Assembly: GCA_017871115.1 (NCBI GenBank)
Contig: JAFCIZ010000007.1
Span: 62,001 to 126,000 of the forward strand
Origin: Cunninghamella blakesleeana
Taxonomy: Eukaryota > Mucoromycota > Mucoromycetes > Mucorales > Cunninghamellaceae
Length of the DNA stretch: 64,000 bases
Direction: 5' to 3'
In this document: positions 10,485-22,744 of the stretch, in pieces
How the letters are laid out: each line of letters begins with the position of its first letter
Numbering within the stretch: position 1 is the stretch's first letter
The notes under the pieces: generated by a model
Told to the model about the DNA's origin: nothing
The model's input: the letters and a program-made list of their open reading frames with translations, nothing else
The model's database searches: none
Program-made: the position numbers and the translations under genes

Positions 10485-11553
10485 ATGAAATTTACTGCCG
10501 TTGCTAGTGCTCTTACTCTTGCCTCTGTTGCTCAAGCTGTTGTTGTAAGTGGATGGATAGGATGAATTGATATATTGGGTTTAGTTTTTTTTTTTAAAAA
10601 AAAAATAGAAACTAATTTTTTTTTTTCATATTTAGATTATTACTCCCTGGGCTAATTCTACTTGGGTAATATAAAGAACTATCCCTTTTTATATGAACAT
10701 GAAAACAATCGAGATATTTCTTTATTAATACTAGATTCTTTTTTTTTTTTCCTTCATCTTCTTGATATATAGGTTTCTGGACAACATGGTTTAATTACTT
10801 GGAAATCCGATGCTAACGAAGCCAAATCAAAATGTGATATTCAATTAATGAATGGCAATGCTGCTAACGCAAAGTAAATAAGAATATTGAAAAGATGAAT
10901 AGAGAGAATAGGAATCATCATTATAATTATATGCATAGGAAATACTCAACTTTTTTTCATTATTATTGTTATTATCATTTATTAGTATGGTTGCTTATGT
11001 TACAGCTCCTGCTACTCCTGTTGACTGTTCAGCTAATTCTTATGATGTAAGTATTATCATCTTTTTTTATTTTTTTCAAAAAAAAAAAAAATAATAATTA
11101 TAATAATATAATATATTGAAACACGAGATAATTATATAAATATAATATCAATGAATCGGTGATTAAATGGAAACCTTAATAATTTTATTTTTCATTCACC
11201 AATAATAGATTTACCCATTAAATGACTTTGCTGCTGGCAAATATTCCATTCGTATTGGACAAATTGCTACCAACACCTGGGCTTATTCAGGTCTTTTCGA
11301 ATTCCAAGGTAAAGGTAATGCTAAGCCATTCCAATTAGCTTCCTCTGGAGCTGCTTCCACCTCTGGAGCTGCTGCTACCGGTACTCCCGCTGGCGCTACT
11401 CCTACCCCTGCCAACAATAAAGATGGCAAAACCCCCACTGGAACTGCTGCCAATGCTTCTTCTACAACCTCCGGTGCTGGCTCCATTAAAGCTATGAGTG
11501 CTCTTGGTTTAGTTGCTGTTGCTGGTTTATCTACTTTAGCTATGTCTTTGTAA
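10485..11553 (+). CDS. Kre9/Knh1-like GPI-anchored cell-wall protein
   Basis: Five exons: 10485-10544, 10636-10665, 10773-10873, 10986-11046, 11209-11553; 198 aa, phases consistent. Residues 1-18 are a signal peptide (MKFTAVASALTLASVAQA). The mature N-terminal domain (IITPWANSTWVSGQHGLITW to about residue 115) fits the Ser/Thr-rich GPI-anchored Kre9/Knh1-like family: an Ig-like strand pattern with the SG..G.I.W motif. Two cysteines (KCDIQ and VDCSAN) could form a disulphide. A Thr/Ser/Ala/Gly-rich stalk follows, ending in a hydrophobic GPI-addition tail (ALGLVAVAGLSTLAMSL). It probably acts at the cell surface or wall. The 30-nt second exon is notable. A paralogue lies at 55634-56329. Confidence 0.82.
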
Positions 11554-12334
11554 TTTAATTATATTTTAACAATAATAAATTTTATTTAATTTAATATCCA
11601 TTATCTCTATTTCTTTTTTAATAAATAATATTTATATATATATATGTCATTCATCATCATCCTTCATCATCATCATCATCATCCATCATTATTATTATTT
11701 TATTTATTTATTTATTTTTTTAATATGACCTTTTTATTAAAATATCATTTTTATGCAAAAGAAAAATGACAATTATCATTTTTTAATTTGGGTAAATTAT
11801 AATTATTATGGGATTGAGAGAGAGATAGAGAAAAAGAGATCATTTATTATTTGTTTGAAAATCTGCATCGGATAAACAAAAAGGTATATTTAAGGAGTTA
11901 TGCAAACAAAGGGGGGGGGATGGTGGTCGGTGGGGGGAGAAGGGGGGGTGATATGATGAGAAAAAAATAAAGAAAAATACCAAATAGATTTAAAAAAACC
12001 AGTTGAATATTTCTTTTTTTATAAAATGATATTTTCCCCTTTTATGTTTAAAATGTTATAAAAGATGATCATTGTTATCAAAAAAATACATGCACGTGGA
12101 AATATAACTAAAACTTTTTATTATAAAAAACTTGCTTTCTTTCCCCATTGTTTTAAAGTTTACAAGAATAAAAAAATTATAAGGGGAAAATATAAACAAA
12201 TACTTTTATAATGTGGCAAAAAAAAAATAATAATAATAACAAAAAGACTAAAGTGAATAAAAAAATAAAAAATAAAATCTTTCTCTTTCTCTCTCTCTCT
12301 TTTTTTTTAAAAAACACTCATTTTTACCTTCACC
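11554..12334. other. intergenic containing a G-rich tract
   Basis: AT-rich 3' and 5' flanks surround a sharply different G-rich block at 11911-11950. Immediately upstream of the kinase start lies a CTCTCTCT run and a T8A6 junction at 12301-12314. No coding frame found. Confidence 0.6.
11911..11950 (+). repeat. G-run cluster, possible G-quadruplex
   Basis: Within about 40 bases there is a run of nine G, then GG-containing spacers, six G, and seven G, on the plus strand of otherwise A/T-dominated DNA. The runs are enough for four G3 tracts if the nine-G run supplies two. It lies about 385 bp upstream of the kinase ATG and 360 bp after the Kre9-like gene. Confidence 0.6.
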
Positions 12335-14252
12335 ATGAAATCGCTTTCATTATCTATGAAAAGTCATTTTTTAAAATCAAATAATAATAATAATAGCCAT
12401 CATCATCATCGATCTTCAACACCTTTATCTATTAAAACTAATAATTTAAATAATAATCATCATCCTTCATTATCTACTTCTTCTTCAGCAACAAGACCTA
12501 TTACACCCATTTCACCAACTGTTACTAATCATTATTCTGTACATAATACTATTATTAAAGGATGTGAAAATAATCATGATTTATTACTAAATGGGATTGG
12601 ACCTTATCAATTTATAAAGCCTTTAGGTAATGGTAAATTTAGTAAAGTGGTTTTAGCAAAAAACATTGAAACAGATCAACTTGTTGCAATCAAGGTAAAA
12701 AAAAAAAAAAAAAAAATATATATGTATATATTCAAATTTAAAACATATAAGGGAATATTTTTAAAATTGGAACTAAAAAAAAAAAAAAAAAATATTTTAC
12801 TCTACCTTTTTTATTAAAAGCATATTTATATATATACATATATACTTTTATATTATTTTTTTAACCTGACGTCATTTTTTATTATTATTATTATTGTTAT
12901 TATTATCGTATCTATTCACCATGATAACCAAAGATGATTGATAAACAAGTTCACGATTATCGTGTCATGTCAAGATTAGTACGTGAAATTCATTTAATGG
13001 AATTACTAAATCATCCTAATATTGTTAAACTATATGAAACGTTTGAAACAGCCGACTCTTTATTTATTGTTATGGAATACGTTCATGGTTATAACTTGGA
13101 TGAATATTTACATCAAAAAGGAGGTAGTTTAACAGAACAAGAAGCAAGACACTTTTTTCGTCAATTAGTTCAAGCCATTCACTTTTGTCATCGCCATTGG
13201 ATTGTTCATCGTGATTTAAAGACCCCTAATATTCTTATTTCAAATAAAGGCCAATTAAAAGTAGCCGATTTTGGTTTAGGTAATCGTTTTGGTTTACAAC
13301 GTCTAAGAACAATTTGTGGTAAGTAACAAGTTATAAGCCGAAATTACTAAAGAAAAGAAATCATAGTAACAATAAAAATAAATAAATAAATACGTGTAAA
13401 GAGTAAACAAAAACAAAAACAAAAAGAGGTGGGAATGAGTGAAAATAAATAAATAAATAAAGGATATATATATATATATATATACAAGAAAAGAATTGAT
13501 AAATAATATATATATTTATATATTTTTATATATATTTATATTTTATCTTTTTTTTTTCTTTCTCACTTTTTAGGATCCATGTTGTATTATAGCCCTGAAA
13601 TTATCAGTAATCAAAAATATTATGGACCAGAAGTAGATACCTGGTGTTTAGGCATTGCCTTATTTAGAATGACAGCGGGATTTGAACCATTTGCTCATGC
13701 ACATAGTAAAGTATACCTAATTTACTATTGTTATTTTGTTTAGAATCAAGAAAAACAATAATTGATTAACACTCTTTTTTTTTAATATTACTCTATAGCT
13801 TTTGGTGAATTAAAAAAAGATGTATGTAGCTGTAACTTTCCTATGCCAGCCTCCTTGGGACCTGATTTACAAAAAACCATTTTAAAATGTTTACAAATTG
13901 ATAAAAGAAGAAGAATGACCGTGAGACAAGCATTACAAAATGATCCATGGTTAACTAATAATGGAGAATTACCTTGTCCTTTAGAAGAAGCCACACTTTA
14001 TGATGATTTGGTCAACAGCCAACAACATATCGATGGGAAAGAAAAAGAAAGACGGACAAGAAGACAATTAATGAGATCTCTAGAATTGGAACAGCCTAAA
14101 GCAAAACGTACTTTGGTTTATCATCCTATTAATCCATCGACTTATTTTACAGTTACTGTACAGCAATCGTCCTTTTCATCATCAACTACGACTCTTATTG
14201 AAAATAATAATAATAATAATAATAATAATACAGATCATACTAATCAAACCAC

Positions 14253-14284
<32 letters not shown>

Positions 14285-15681
14285 GCACTAACCAACAACC
14301 TGTTTATAAATATGATCGACATACCACCAATATAGAAAATGATCGATTAATATTATTACAAGTCATTAAACAAAAAGCAAATCAATTAGGATTGAAAACC
14401 GTAGACAAATGGGCATCACAAAAAATGCTACTAAGCAGTAGCAAATTGGCTTTTTCAAACATTTTTAAAGGAGTACAAGATCAAGTATATTACTTTAATA
14501 TTGACCTTTCATCCAGCTTATCTACTACATATACCTCCTCTTCATCTTCTACATCACTTTATCATCAACAACAATTATTATCGCCTCCTATATTATCTGT
14601 ATCTACTTCCACCTCATCCACTCAACAACATCGCAATAATAGTATCAGTTGTGAACCTATGCCTTCATTAACTTTATCAAGCATTACTACTATGGGGTCA
14701 ACTGATGAACCTATTGATTCTTCTTCTGATCAACCAGGAACCAACGTTCCCCCTACACCAACAACACCTACTGTTACTTCTCATTTTACAAAAAATAACA
14801 ATAATAATAATAATAATAGCCATCACCATCAAAACAAAAATAATAATTATCATATATCACAGTCAATGATAAATTGTATGACTTTATTAAAATTAATATG
14901 CCAACTAATGGGAATTACTTATTATCAACAAGATTCAACCACTTTGTTATGTGTATTAACATTAAGAGACAAACCATTAATTGCTTCCACTTCGTCTTCG
15001 TCTTCAACAAAAAATAAACAACCATCTACATCTCAATCGCCTCCTACAGTCCAAAGAAAATCAAGTAAAAGATCGTCTAAAAGCCAAAGATCATCCACTT
15101 CCTCTTCAAGGAATAGCTTTAATAACTCGTCCTCCAAAACCACCAGCCAATATGAAGAATTAATTTTAGGTGGGGGAGGAAACTATCCATCTAATATTCA
15201 CCCTTATTCTAAATTTAAATTAATATCTCATTTAACTTCATCGATGACTACTTCATTTTTTGCTCGTTCACAAAAACAACAACAACAACAATATCGTAAA
15301 CGATCCTCTTCTTCTGCTTCTACATCTACACAACAATCAACTCATTATCATCAACAAAAAGAAGAAAAGTCAGGTGGCGGTAATAATGAAGAAAGAAAAG
15401 GTGCTAATGGTGACGAAGGAGATGAAAATAACAAGAATAATAGTAAAAAAGATGGTGTGGCAGTATTTACTATGACTTGGGAAACTAATAAAATCAAACA
15501 ACAACCTAACATCATGTTGTTACGATTTTCCAAAATCCATGGTTCTTCGACAGTATTTAAAATGGCGGGTGGATGGATCACGGGGGTTATGGGATTAGAC
15601 CATTCTATTACAACGAATACTAATTCCAATGCAAATACTAATTCCAATGCAAATATCAATTCCAATCCAAATACAAACTGA
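12335..15681 (+). CDS. CAMK/AMPK-type Ser/Thr protein kinase with KA1-like C-terminus
   Basis: Exons 12335-12694, 12934-13318, 13574-13705 and 13799-15681; 919 aa. The third donor must be GTAAAG after GCACATA for the phase to fit. The kinase domain starts near residue 89: GNGKFSKV glycine loop (third Gly replaced by Ser), VAIK with Lys120, REIHLMELLNHPNIVKLYE, HRDLKTPNIL with catalytic Asp214, DFG at 232-234, and YYSPEI. The sequence resembles SNF1/MARK/Kin-type kinases. A poly-Asn/Ser linker leads to a tail with FTMTWETNKI, LLRFSKIHGSSTVFKMAGGW, typical of KA1 membrane/autoinhibitory modules. It probably acts in stress, polarity or cell-cycle signalling; substrates unknown. The last 21 residues are imperfect NTNSNA repeats. 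Confidence 0.85.
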
Positions 15682-16664
15682 ATGGTCCATTATATATATA
15701 TTTGTTTTATTTATTTATATCATTGTTTTTAATTTATTTATTTATTTATTTATATATATATCATTGTTTTATATTTTAATCATATAATAATAAATCTATA
15801 TCATTATTTAATTTTATTTATAAAAAAAAAAAAAAAAAAAAACGGAGATTTAAAATGTTTTTATTTTATTTTTTAAGCCCAGGTATTACTATTAATTTTT
15901 TTTTTTTTTTTTTTAGAAAAATTAAACTTTGAACTTATTATTAGTATTTTATATATATGTTTTTTTTTAATAATTTTTGATTGGTATAAATATCATTATT
16001 AGATAAAAAAAAAAAAAAGTATAATAATAGGTATATATATATATATATACTTATTAGTGTTGTTATCATTACAGTATATGTTTAATTAATATTAAAAATA
16101 TATATAATGAAATTCATTTTAAAATCATATGCTTATACTATTACACCAAATGAAATACAATATATAAAATAGGGTTTAATATATCTTTGGAAACATCACG
16201 TTGGTCACTAGTATTCATTTCGGCCTTTTAAGTATAATAATAAAAAAAAAAAATGATCAAAAGATTTCTCCTCTCTTGTTTCTCCTCCTCCTCCTCCTCC
16301 TCCCCCCCAAAAAAAATATCAATCGTCATTATTTTTTTATTTTTTTTTTATTTATTTATTTATTTTTAACCCCAATTTATCTAATTTTTAATATAAAAAA
16401 AAAGAAAACCCATCATTATTCAACTATTATCATCATTATTAATATTATTAATATCAGTATTATGATCAAAGTTGATGAAAAACATAAATCTATATTTCTA
16501 ATGGGGTAAAAATTAGAATTTAAATATTTTTCATTATAAATAAAAAATCAAAACTCAATATATAAAAGAATGAAGATCATATTTGGTAACACAAATAAAT
16601 CAAAAAAAGAAATAACCAATAAAATTATATATTTATATATTATTCCAATACAACTGTATATAAA

Positions 16665-16697
<33 letters not shown>

Positions 16698-16787
16698 ATA
16701 GATAAATAAAATAAAAAATAATAGAAAAAAAAAAAATAGAATTAGAAATAAATAAAATTATTATAAAAGAAAAATAAATAAAATGTT

Positions 16788-16821
<34 letters not shown>

Positions 16822-16893
16822 ATATAAAAATGTAAGAGGATGATAAATAACTATACAAAAGAAAAAAAACAGAATGATATAATGAAGGATGAT
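15682..16893. other. intergenic, low complexity
   Basis: This 1.2-kb spacer between convergent genes holds (ATTT)n, (TA)n, long A and T runs, and a CTC/C-rich tract at about 16270-16308. The one open frame (from 16201) translates to low-complexity sequence and is not credible. I see no RNA gene. Confidence 0.6.
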
Positions 16894-17361
16894 TTATAAA
16901 TAAGCAGACATTGGGACTAAGAAATCATTAGAGTCCTCTTGTTGATGAGAAGAATGGGTAGTTAATTGGGTTAAAAATAACGGCCCACCTATTAAATTGG
17001 TGTTGATTGTTAATTTTGGTTTTTTAATAGGGGAGGAAGCGGTGGATGGTAATACATGAATTTCATCAGAAGGAGTTTGAGGACTTGATTGATTGCTATT
17101 ATTATCTTCATCATCATCTTGGTTATTAGTTGTTGTTAAGGAAGTTGTATTTAAAGTTAATTTAGGTGGTTCAGGTAAAGAGGATGGTTGTTGTTGTAAA
17201 AGGGTTGGGTTGATTTTATATAATACAGGAAATGAAAATATACCACCTCGATCGTATTCATCTGATGAATAAGTAATATGTTCAATGGGAACATCGTTAA
17301 ACCGAACTCGGTAAACTTGCTGTTGTCTTTTTCGTTTTAATGTAGTTGCTTTTAATTTCAT
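16894..17361 (-). CDS. Small disordered protein with RVRF and EYDR motifs
   Basis: A single exon encodes 155 aa starting MKLKATTLKRKRQQQVYRV. The first 45 residues are the conserved-looking part: YRVRFNDVPIEHITYSSDEY followed by DRGG. RVRF fits the RVxF docking consensus of PP1 catalytic subunit, and the (S)xEYDR block recurs in fungal regulatory proteins in my recollection, but I cannot name a family. The rest is acidic, Ser/Pro/Gln-rich and ends with PIKKPKLTIN and FLVPMSAYL. The basic start and PKKPK-like stretch suggest nuclear localisation. Possible PP1 regulator; this is only inference. Confidence 0.6.
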   Translation of the reverse strand: MKLKATTLKRKRQQQVYRVRFNDVPIEHITYSSDEYDRGGIFSFPVLYKINPTLLQQQPSSLPEPPKLTLNTTSLTTTNNQDDDEDNNSNQSSPQTPSDEIHVLPSTASSPIKKPKLTINTNLIGGPLFLTQLTTHSSHQQEDSNDFLVPMSAYL

Positions 17362-18122
17362 ATTGTTTTAATAAGTGAATGAAAAAATAAAAAAATAAAA
17401 TATAAAAAAGAAAGATGATATAATTAAATGACAAGTAATAAAAAAAAACCTTTTTTTTTATCAAATAAGGGGAATAAAACAAATAGGAGGAAATAGAAAA
17501 AATAAAAGAGAAAGAGATGTTTATATAATTATCTATAAAGAAAGAAAGAAAGAGAGGAGTAAGAAAGGGGAAAGAAGAGTGTGAGTGAGTGTGAGTGGGT
17601 GAGTGGGTGAGTGGGTGAGTGAGTGAGTGAGAGAGAGAGAGAGAGAAAAAATTATAAAAAGGAATGGAGGAGAAAGAGAGAAAGAATAGTTTAAAAATAT
17701 AAACAATAGATAAAAATCAAAGGGAGAAAGAAAAAGAGAAAATATATAAAAAAAAAAAAAAAAAAAAAAGGTATAAATAATAATCAAATTAACTTTCTTG
17801 TTATAAAAATAGTAATTTGTATTTAGTTGAGTAGCTTTATTTAGCATTTTTATTTTATTTTACTAACCTATTTCATATTGATTTCTTTTATTTTATAAAA
17901 ACCAATATAATGATATAAAAGTTATAATAATCATAATAAGTTACTTGTAATTATTAAATAGTATTAAAATATATATTCATACGTATCCACTCTATTTAAT
18001 AAGAAGAAGAAGGGCTTTCATCAAGATTTTCTTAGTAGCCCGGAGTTCCAACTCTTTGATTATTGATATATATATAAATATATATATATATGTGTGTGTG
18101 TATGTATGTATGTATATAAGTG

Positions 18123-18155
<33 letters not shown>

Positions 18156-18839
18156 TTATATATTTATATATAAATAAAAAGCCTTATAATTATCTAGTTC
18201 CCTCCCCCCTCTTTTTTTTTTTTTTTTTAAAAAAAAACAATATAGATATAGATATAGAATCTCCTTAATGAATCATCCACTATTTTTACGCGGGTAAAAT
18301 CAATAACAGGTAAATATTTAGTATTTATGATGAAACTCTTTTTAATCTATATTTAACTGTACCTCTTACAAAAAATTAAGACAAAATACAAGCTATTCTT
18401 AAATAAGTAGTAATAATTTATTTATGATCAGAAAAAATAACGGAGTTTTAATTCATCAATAAAAAATAAGAAGCATAATATAAAATGAATCTCTTTTTAA
18501 TAGTAATATTAAAAAGATGATAAATAGATAAATACATGGCTGTATATATAACAAAATAAAATATACTTTAATATATTACAGGTATAATGTTTTTTTTTTT
18601 TTCTTTTTTTTTTTTCTTTTTTTAAAAAAAAAATTAAAGTCATTGAAAATACTCTAGTGCGGTGTTTCATTTATATTTTTTAAGATGTTGAATTTTTTTT
18701 TTTTTTTTCTCTCACTCTCTTTTTTCCTTTTTCTTCTCTTTTATAATATATATATATATATACTTGAAAATACTTGGAAATATATACACATCTATTGCAT
18801 ACCTTCATTTATCAAAAACTATAGATTCAAAGATAAAAT
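17362..18839. other. intergenic with GTGA minisatellite
   Basis: This divergent 1.5-kb region holds a G/T-rich tandem repeat at about 17577-17646, TA and TGTG/TATG microsatellites near 18065-18175, and T20/A9 junctions near 18218 and 18600. A short, less AT-rich island at about 18001-18058 has no sustained frame. No gene supported. Confidence 0.55.
17577..17646 (+). repeat. (GTGAG/GTGAGTGG)n minisatellite
   Basis: Tandem units of GTGA, GTGAGTGG and GTGAGT run into (GA)n. It lies about 220 bp upstream of the minus-strand gene start at 17361. Confidence 0.85.
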
Positions 18840-20753
18840 ATGCTTTCTAGACGATATTATTCAAGTTTAAAAAAAATAGTAGCTCCTTTAACTAATACTA
18901 AACATCCTGAAATAAAACGCGGTTTATATAAAAAAGTAAGAATAATAATTATACCTTTAAATATACAATACATTACTTATTTTTCCATTCTTCTATTTAG
19001 CTTACTAATGAAGACGTTTCTTATTTTAAATCGATTTTACCTTCAACCCAACAAATAAAAGTCGACCAAGACGTGGATCAACATAATGTAGATTTTTTTA
19101 ATCTTTTCCGAGGCAACTCAAAGTAAATAATAAAAATAAAAATAGTAAAACCATATTATTAATATAAAAAACCATATTATTATGACTATTATTTTAATAA
19201 GGTTATGTCTTTTTCCCACGTCCGTAGACCAAGTCTCCTCTATATTAAGCTATTGTCATAAGGAAAAGATTGCCGTTGTGCCCCAAGGTGGTAATACCGG
19301 CGTTAGTGGTGGTGCCATCCCATTATTTGATGAAGTCATTGTGAATACTTCGAAAATGAATAAAATTCGATCCTTTGATGCTTTATCAGGCATTGCCGTG
19401 GTTGATGCTGGCGTCGTTTTAGAATCCTTGAATGACTATTTAGAAAATGAAGGCTACACTGTCCCTCTCGATCTAGGCGCTAAAGGAAGTTGCCAGTTAG
19501 GTGGAAATGTATCAACAAATGCTGGCGGGTTAAGATTATTGCGTTTTGGAAACTTGCATGGAAATGTCTTGGGTTTAGAAGTAGTATTGCCAGATGGAAC
19601 TGTGTTGGATGGATTATCAACTTTAAGAAAGGATAATACCGGCTATGATTTAAAACAATTGTTCATTGGTGCCGAAGGTACTCTTGGCTTGGTCACTGGT
19701 GTCTCTTTATTAACTCCCAAAAAGGCTGCTTCCACCAACGTGGCTTTATTGGCATTGGATTCGTTTGAACAAGTACAGCAAGCTTTTGTTTCCGCAAAAT
19801 CTCATCTTGGCGAAATCTTGTCTGGTAAGTTGTATTGATTCATTTATATATATATATATATACCTACGGTTGTATTCACCTTTTCCTTGCAGCTTTTGAA
19901 TTTTGGGATAGAGAGTCGGTCGGAGTTGTAAAGAAGGCAATGATTCAGGAACCTTTTCCTATTGGTCATGACACCAAATTTTATGCATTATTGGAAACAC
20001 AAGGTAGTCGGCAAGATCATGATATGAATAAATTAGAATTGTATTTAGAACAATTGATGGAAAATGAAATTATTCAAGATGGTGTATTGGCTCAAGATGA
20101 AAAACAATTTAAATCTTTATGGCAATGGCGTGAAAAAATCCCCGAATCCCTTACTAAATTAGGAACTGCCATGACTTATGATTTTTCTATGGCCGTACCA
20201 TTATTATATAAAATGGTAGAAGATGCTACTTTACATTTTGGTCAAAAAGGCCTTGTAGGTGATAAAGATGATCATTTATATGCAAATATTGTTGGATTTG
20301 GTCATATGGGTATGTATTTATATATATCTATATAGATAGATAGATTATATTACGTAAAAAAAAGGTTTATAAAAATTATTTATTCTTTCTTTCTTTCTAT
20401 TTTTGTTATATATAGGTGATGGGAATTTACATATTATGGCAAATGTAAATGGTGTGGATGAAAAAGGTCAAGAGATGTTTGATGATTTCGTTTTTAATTG
20501 GGCAAGTAAGTTTATATTATAAATAATAAATAGTCATAATTTAAATTTAATTTATATTTTATTATTTTATATTATATTTCTAGTAAAACATAAAGGCTCT
20601 ATTAGCGCGGAACATGGGATTGGAATACATAAGGTCAATTATATGCAAAAATATAAAAGTAAAAATGAACTAAAGTTAATGCATGCCATTAAACAAACCA
20701 TAGATCCTCACCATATTATGAACCCTTATAAAGTGTTGCCTAAATTAGAATAA
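18840..20753 (+). CDS. Mitochondrial FAD-linked D-2-hydroxyglutarate/D-lactate dehydrogenase
   Basis: Exons 18840-18935, 19001-19122, 19202-19824, 19893-20309, 20416-20505, 20584-20753; 505 aa with consistent phases. The N-terminus [16 protein letters not shown] is a typical mitochondrial targeting peptide. The FAD_binding_4 domain shows [14 protein letters not shown] (about 100-113), the pyrophosphate loop [19 protein letters not shown] and [20 protein letters not shown]. The FAD-oxidase C-terminal domain shows ILSAFEFWD, GFGHMGDGNLHI (metal/substrate histidines) and SISAEHGIG. By family it oxidises D-2-hydroxyglutarate or D-lactate, passing electrons to a mitochondrial acceptor; it is closest in look to D2HGDH/Dld2. 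Sequence alone cannot settle the substrate. Confidence 0.92.
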
Positions 20754-20805
20754 TCCTAGATTTAAAATGTTTTATTTAATTATTCTATTTTATAATAAGA
20801 ATAAA

Positions 20806-20852
<47 letters not shown>

Positions 20853-21070
20853 TATTTATATTTAATAAAAAGAGGGAATGTTATATGTTTAACTGAAAAA
20901 AAAAAAAAATGATCAAAAACTTTAAAAAAAATATAGTAAAGTGGAGTTTTAAAAAAATAAAGTTTTTTTAACTCAAAATTATTTTTTATTTTTTATTTTT
21001 TATTTCTCCTTTTCTTTCACTTTGTAATTTTTTAGATAATTAAAAAAAATACCAATAGTCATTAATCATA
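20754..21070. other. intergenic, (TA)n microsatellite
   Basis: A (TA)n run at about 20810-20848 follows the dehydrogenase stop. T-rich promoter sequence for the MFS gene follows. No gene seen. Confidence 0.6.
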
Positions 21071-22744
21071 ATGTCAGCAACATCATGGTGGCAAAAATCT
21101 AGAGAATCACGTATTTCTATTGCTTGTACTGTAGCTTTAACATTATTTACGTAAAGTATATTTATAATATATACTTTTATATATTTATTATTAATAACCT
21201 TAAATATTAATAATAATAATAATAATAACAGCAACAATAATAATAAATAAACAGAATATAGAAAACTTACTCTTATCTCTATTTATTATTATTATTATTA
21301 TTCTTTTATTTTAAAATATAATAGGGATATGTTAGTTTATGGTGTAGTTATACCTTGTTTACCTATGTTAGTTATTGAACGATTAGGTGGTGATTCAACT
21401 ATGGTTGGATTATTATTTGGGGTTTATGGTAATAATATTATATATATATATATATACATAGATAAAAATATATAAAAAATTTTAAAAAAAAAATGATACA
21501 AAAAACTTAATTAGGATAAGAACTAAAAAAGGTAACCTTTTTAACCAATCAATTGCTTTTTTCCAGCTTTTGGACTTTTATTAGCTACACCTATCTTCTC
21601 CATACTTTCGGATAGATATCAAAACCGACGATACCCTACTATGGCTGGTATGCTTGGATTAATGGTTAGTACTTTGGCTTTTGCATTTGCAGATAATTAC
21701 ATATTGTTAATCATTGCTCGAGTATGTCAAGGGATTGCCGGTGGTGCTTCTTGGACCATAGGTTTAGCCATGTTGGCCGATGTTTTTCCTATTAAACGAT
21801 TGGGTGTAATCATGGGTACCGTTTTAACTGCTCATACAGTTGGATTTGCTATTGGCCCTGCCATAGGTGGTTTACTTTATGAATATGGCGGTTTTGGTGC
21901 CCCCTTTTATTTTTGTTCTGGGTTTGCCGTGCTTAACTTTTTGGCGATTGTTTGGATTGAAGAACCTTTAGTATTAAGTAAAAAATTAAAATTGGAATCT
22001 TTAAAACACCCGGATGATGAAGGCACTTCTCTTTTACAACATAATGATCATACAAAATATAACAAGGATAGCAGCAATAATAACAACACAACTTCTTCAA
22101 CTACAACTGGAAATGGAAATGGGAACGATATTACTATGATTGATTTAATTAAAAATTGGCGTATTTTATCATGTGTTTTATGTGTCATTGTTAGCGCATC
22201 GGTGTTTTCAGGTATTGAACCCGCTTTACCTGTTCATTTACAAAAAGTATACCAATGTACAGCTTCCACCATTGGTTTTATTTTTGTAGCCATGGTTGTC
22301 CCTGCATTCTTAGCTCCCTTAATTGGTCACGTATCTGATAAAATAGGTAGAACTGTAATTTCAGCTAGTGGTTTGATCCTTATGGCTTTAGTATCTCCTT
22401 TTGTATCTATTCATTACGCTTCAGTCTTTATGATTATTCCTTCTTTAATGTTATTTGGTTTCTCTAGTCCTTTGACTTTAACTCCTATTTTACCTGAAAT
22501 GGGTGAAGCTGTAAATGATTTGGGTAGTGATGTATACGCTCAAGTTTATGCTTTATATAATATGGCTTATGCTTCAGGGATGTTTATAGGGCCCGTTTTG
22601 GCTGGATATATTATGACTCATTATGGTTTTAAAATATTAATGATCACATTTTCTCTTGCTTTGCTTGCTTGTAGTCCCATTATGGTCAATTGGCGTTCTT
22701 TATGGTTCAAATTATTAAATAGTATTTCTAATCGTTCCATTTAA
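21071..22744 (+). CDS. Major facilitator superfamily transporter (DHA1/SLC18-like)
   Basis: Exons 21071-21150, 21325-21428 and 21567-22744; 453 aa, about 12 predicted TM helices. The first helix is split by intron 1 (TVALTLF|TDMLVYGVVIPCLP). Motif A-like loops occur between TM2-3 (SDRYQNRRYPTMAG) and TM8-9 (GHVSDKIGRTVISASG). RVCQGIAGGASWTIGLAMLA and AIGPAIGGLLYEYGG match the TM4-TM5 region of drug:H+ antiporter 1 and vesicular-amine-type carriers. A central hydrophilic Asn/Thr loop separates the six-helix halves. It probably exports a small organic molecule or drug by proton antiport; the substrate cannot be deduced. Confidence 0.9.

Noticed and set aside
16201..16509. 102-codon plus-strand frame
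   Set aside because: It is composed of poly-T, CTC and ATT repeats, with no homology-like pattern and no intron or promoter context.
18001..18060. Less AT-rich patch considered as a tRNA or RNA gene
   Set aside because: I could not fold acceptor, anticodon and T arms. The GTTCCAAC stretch lacks the invariant T-loop context.
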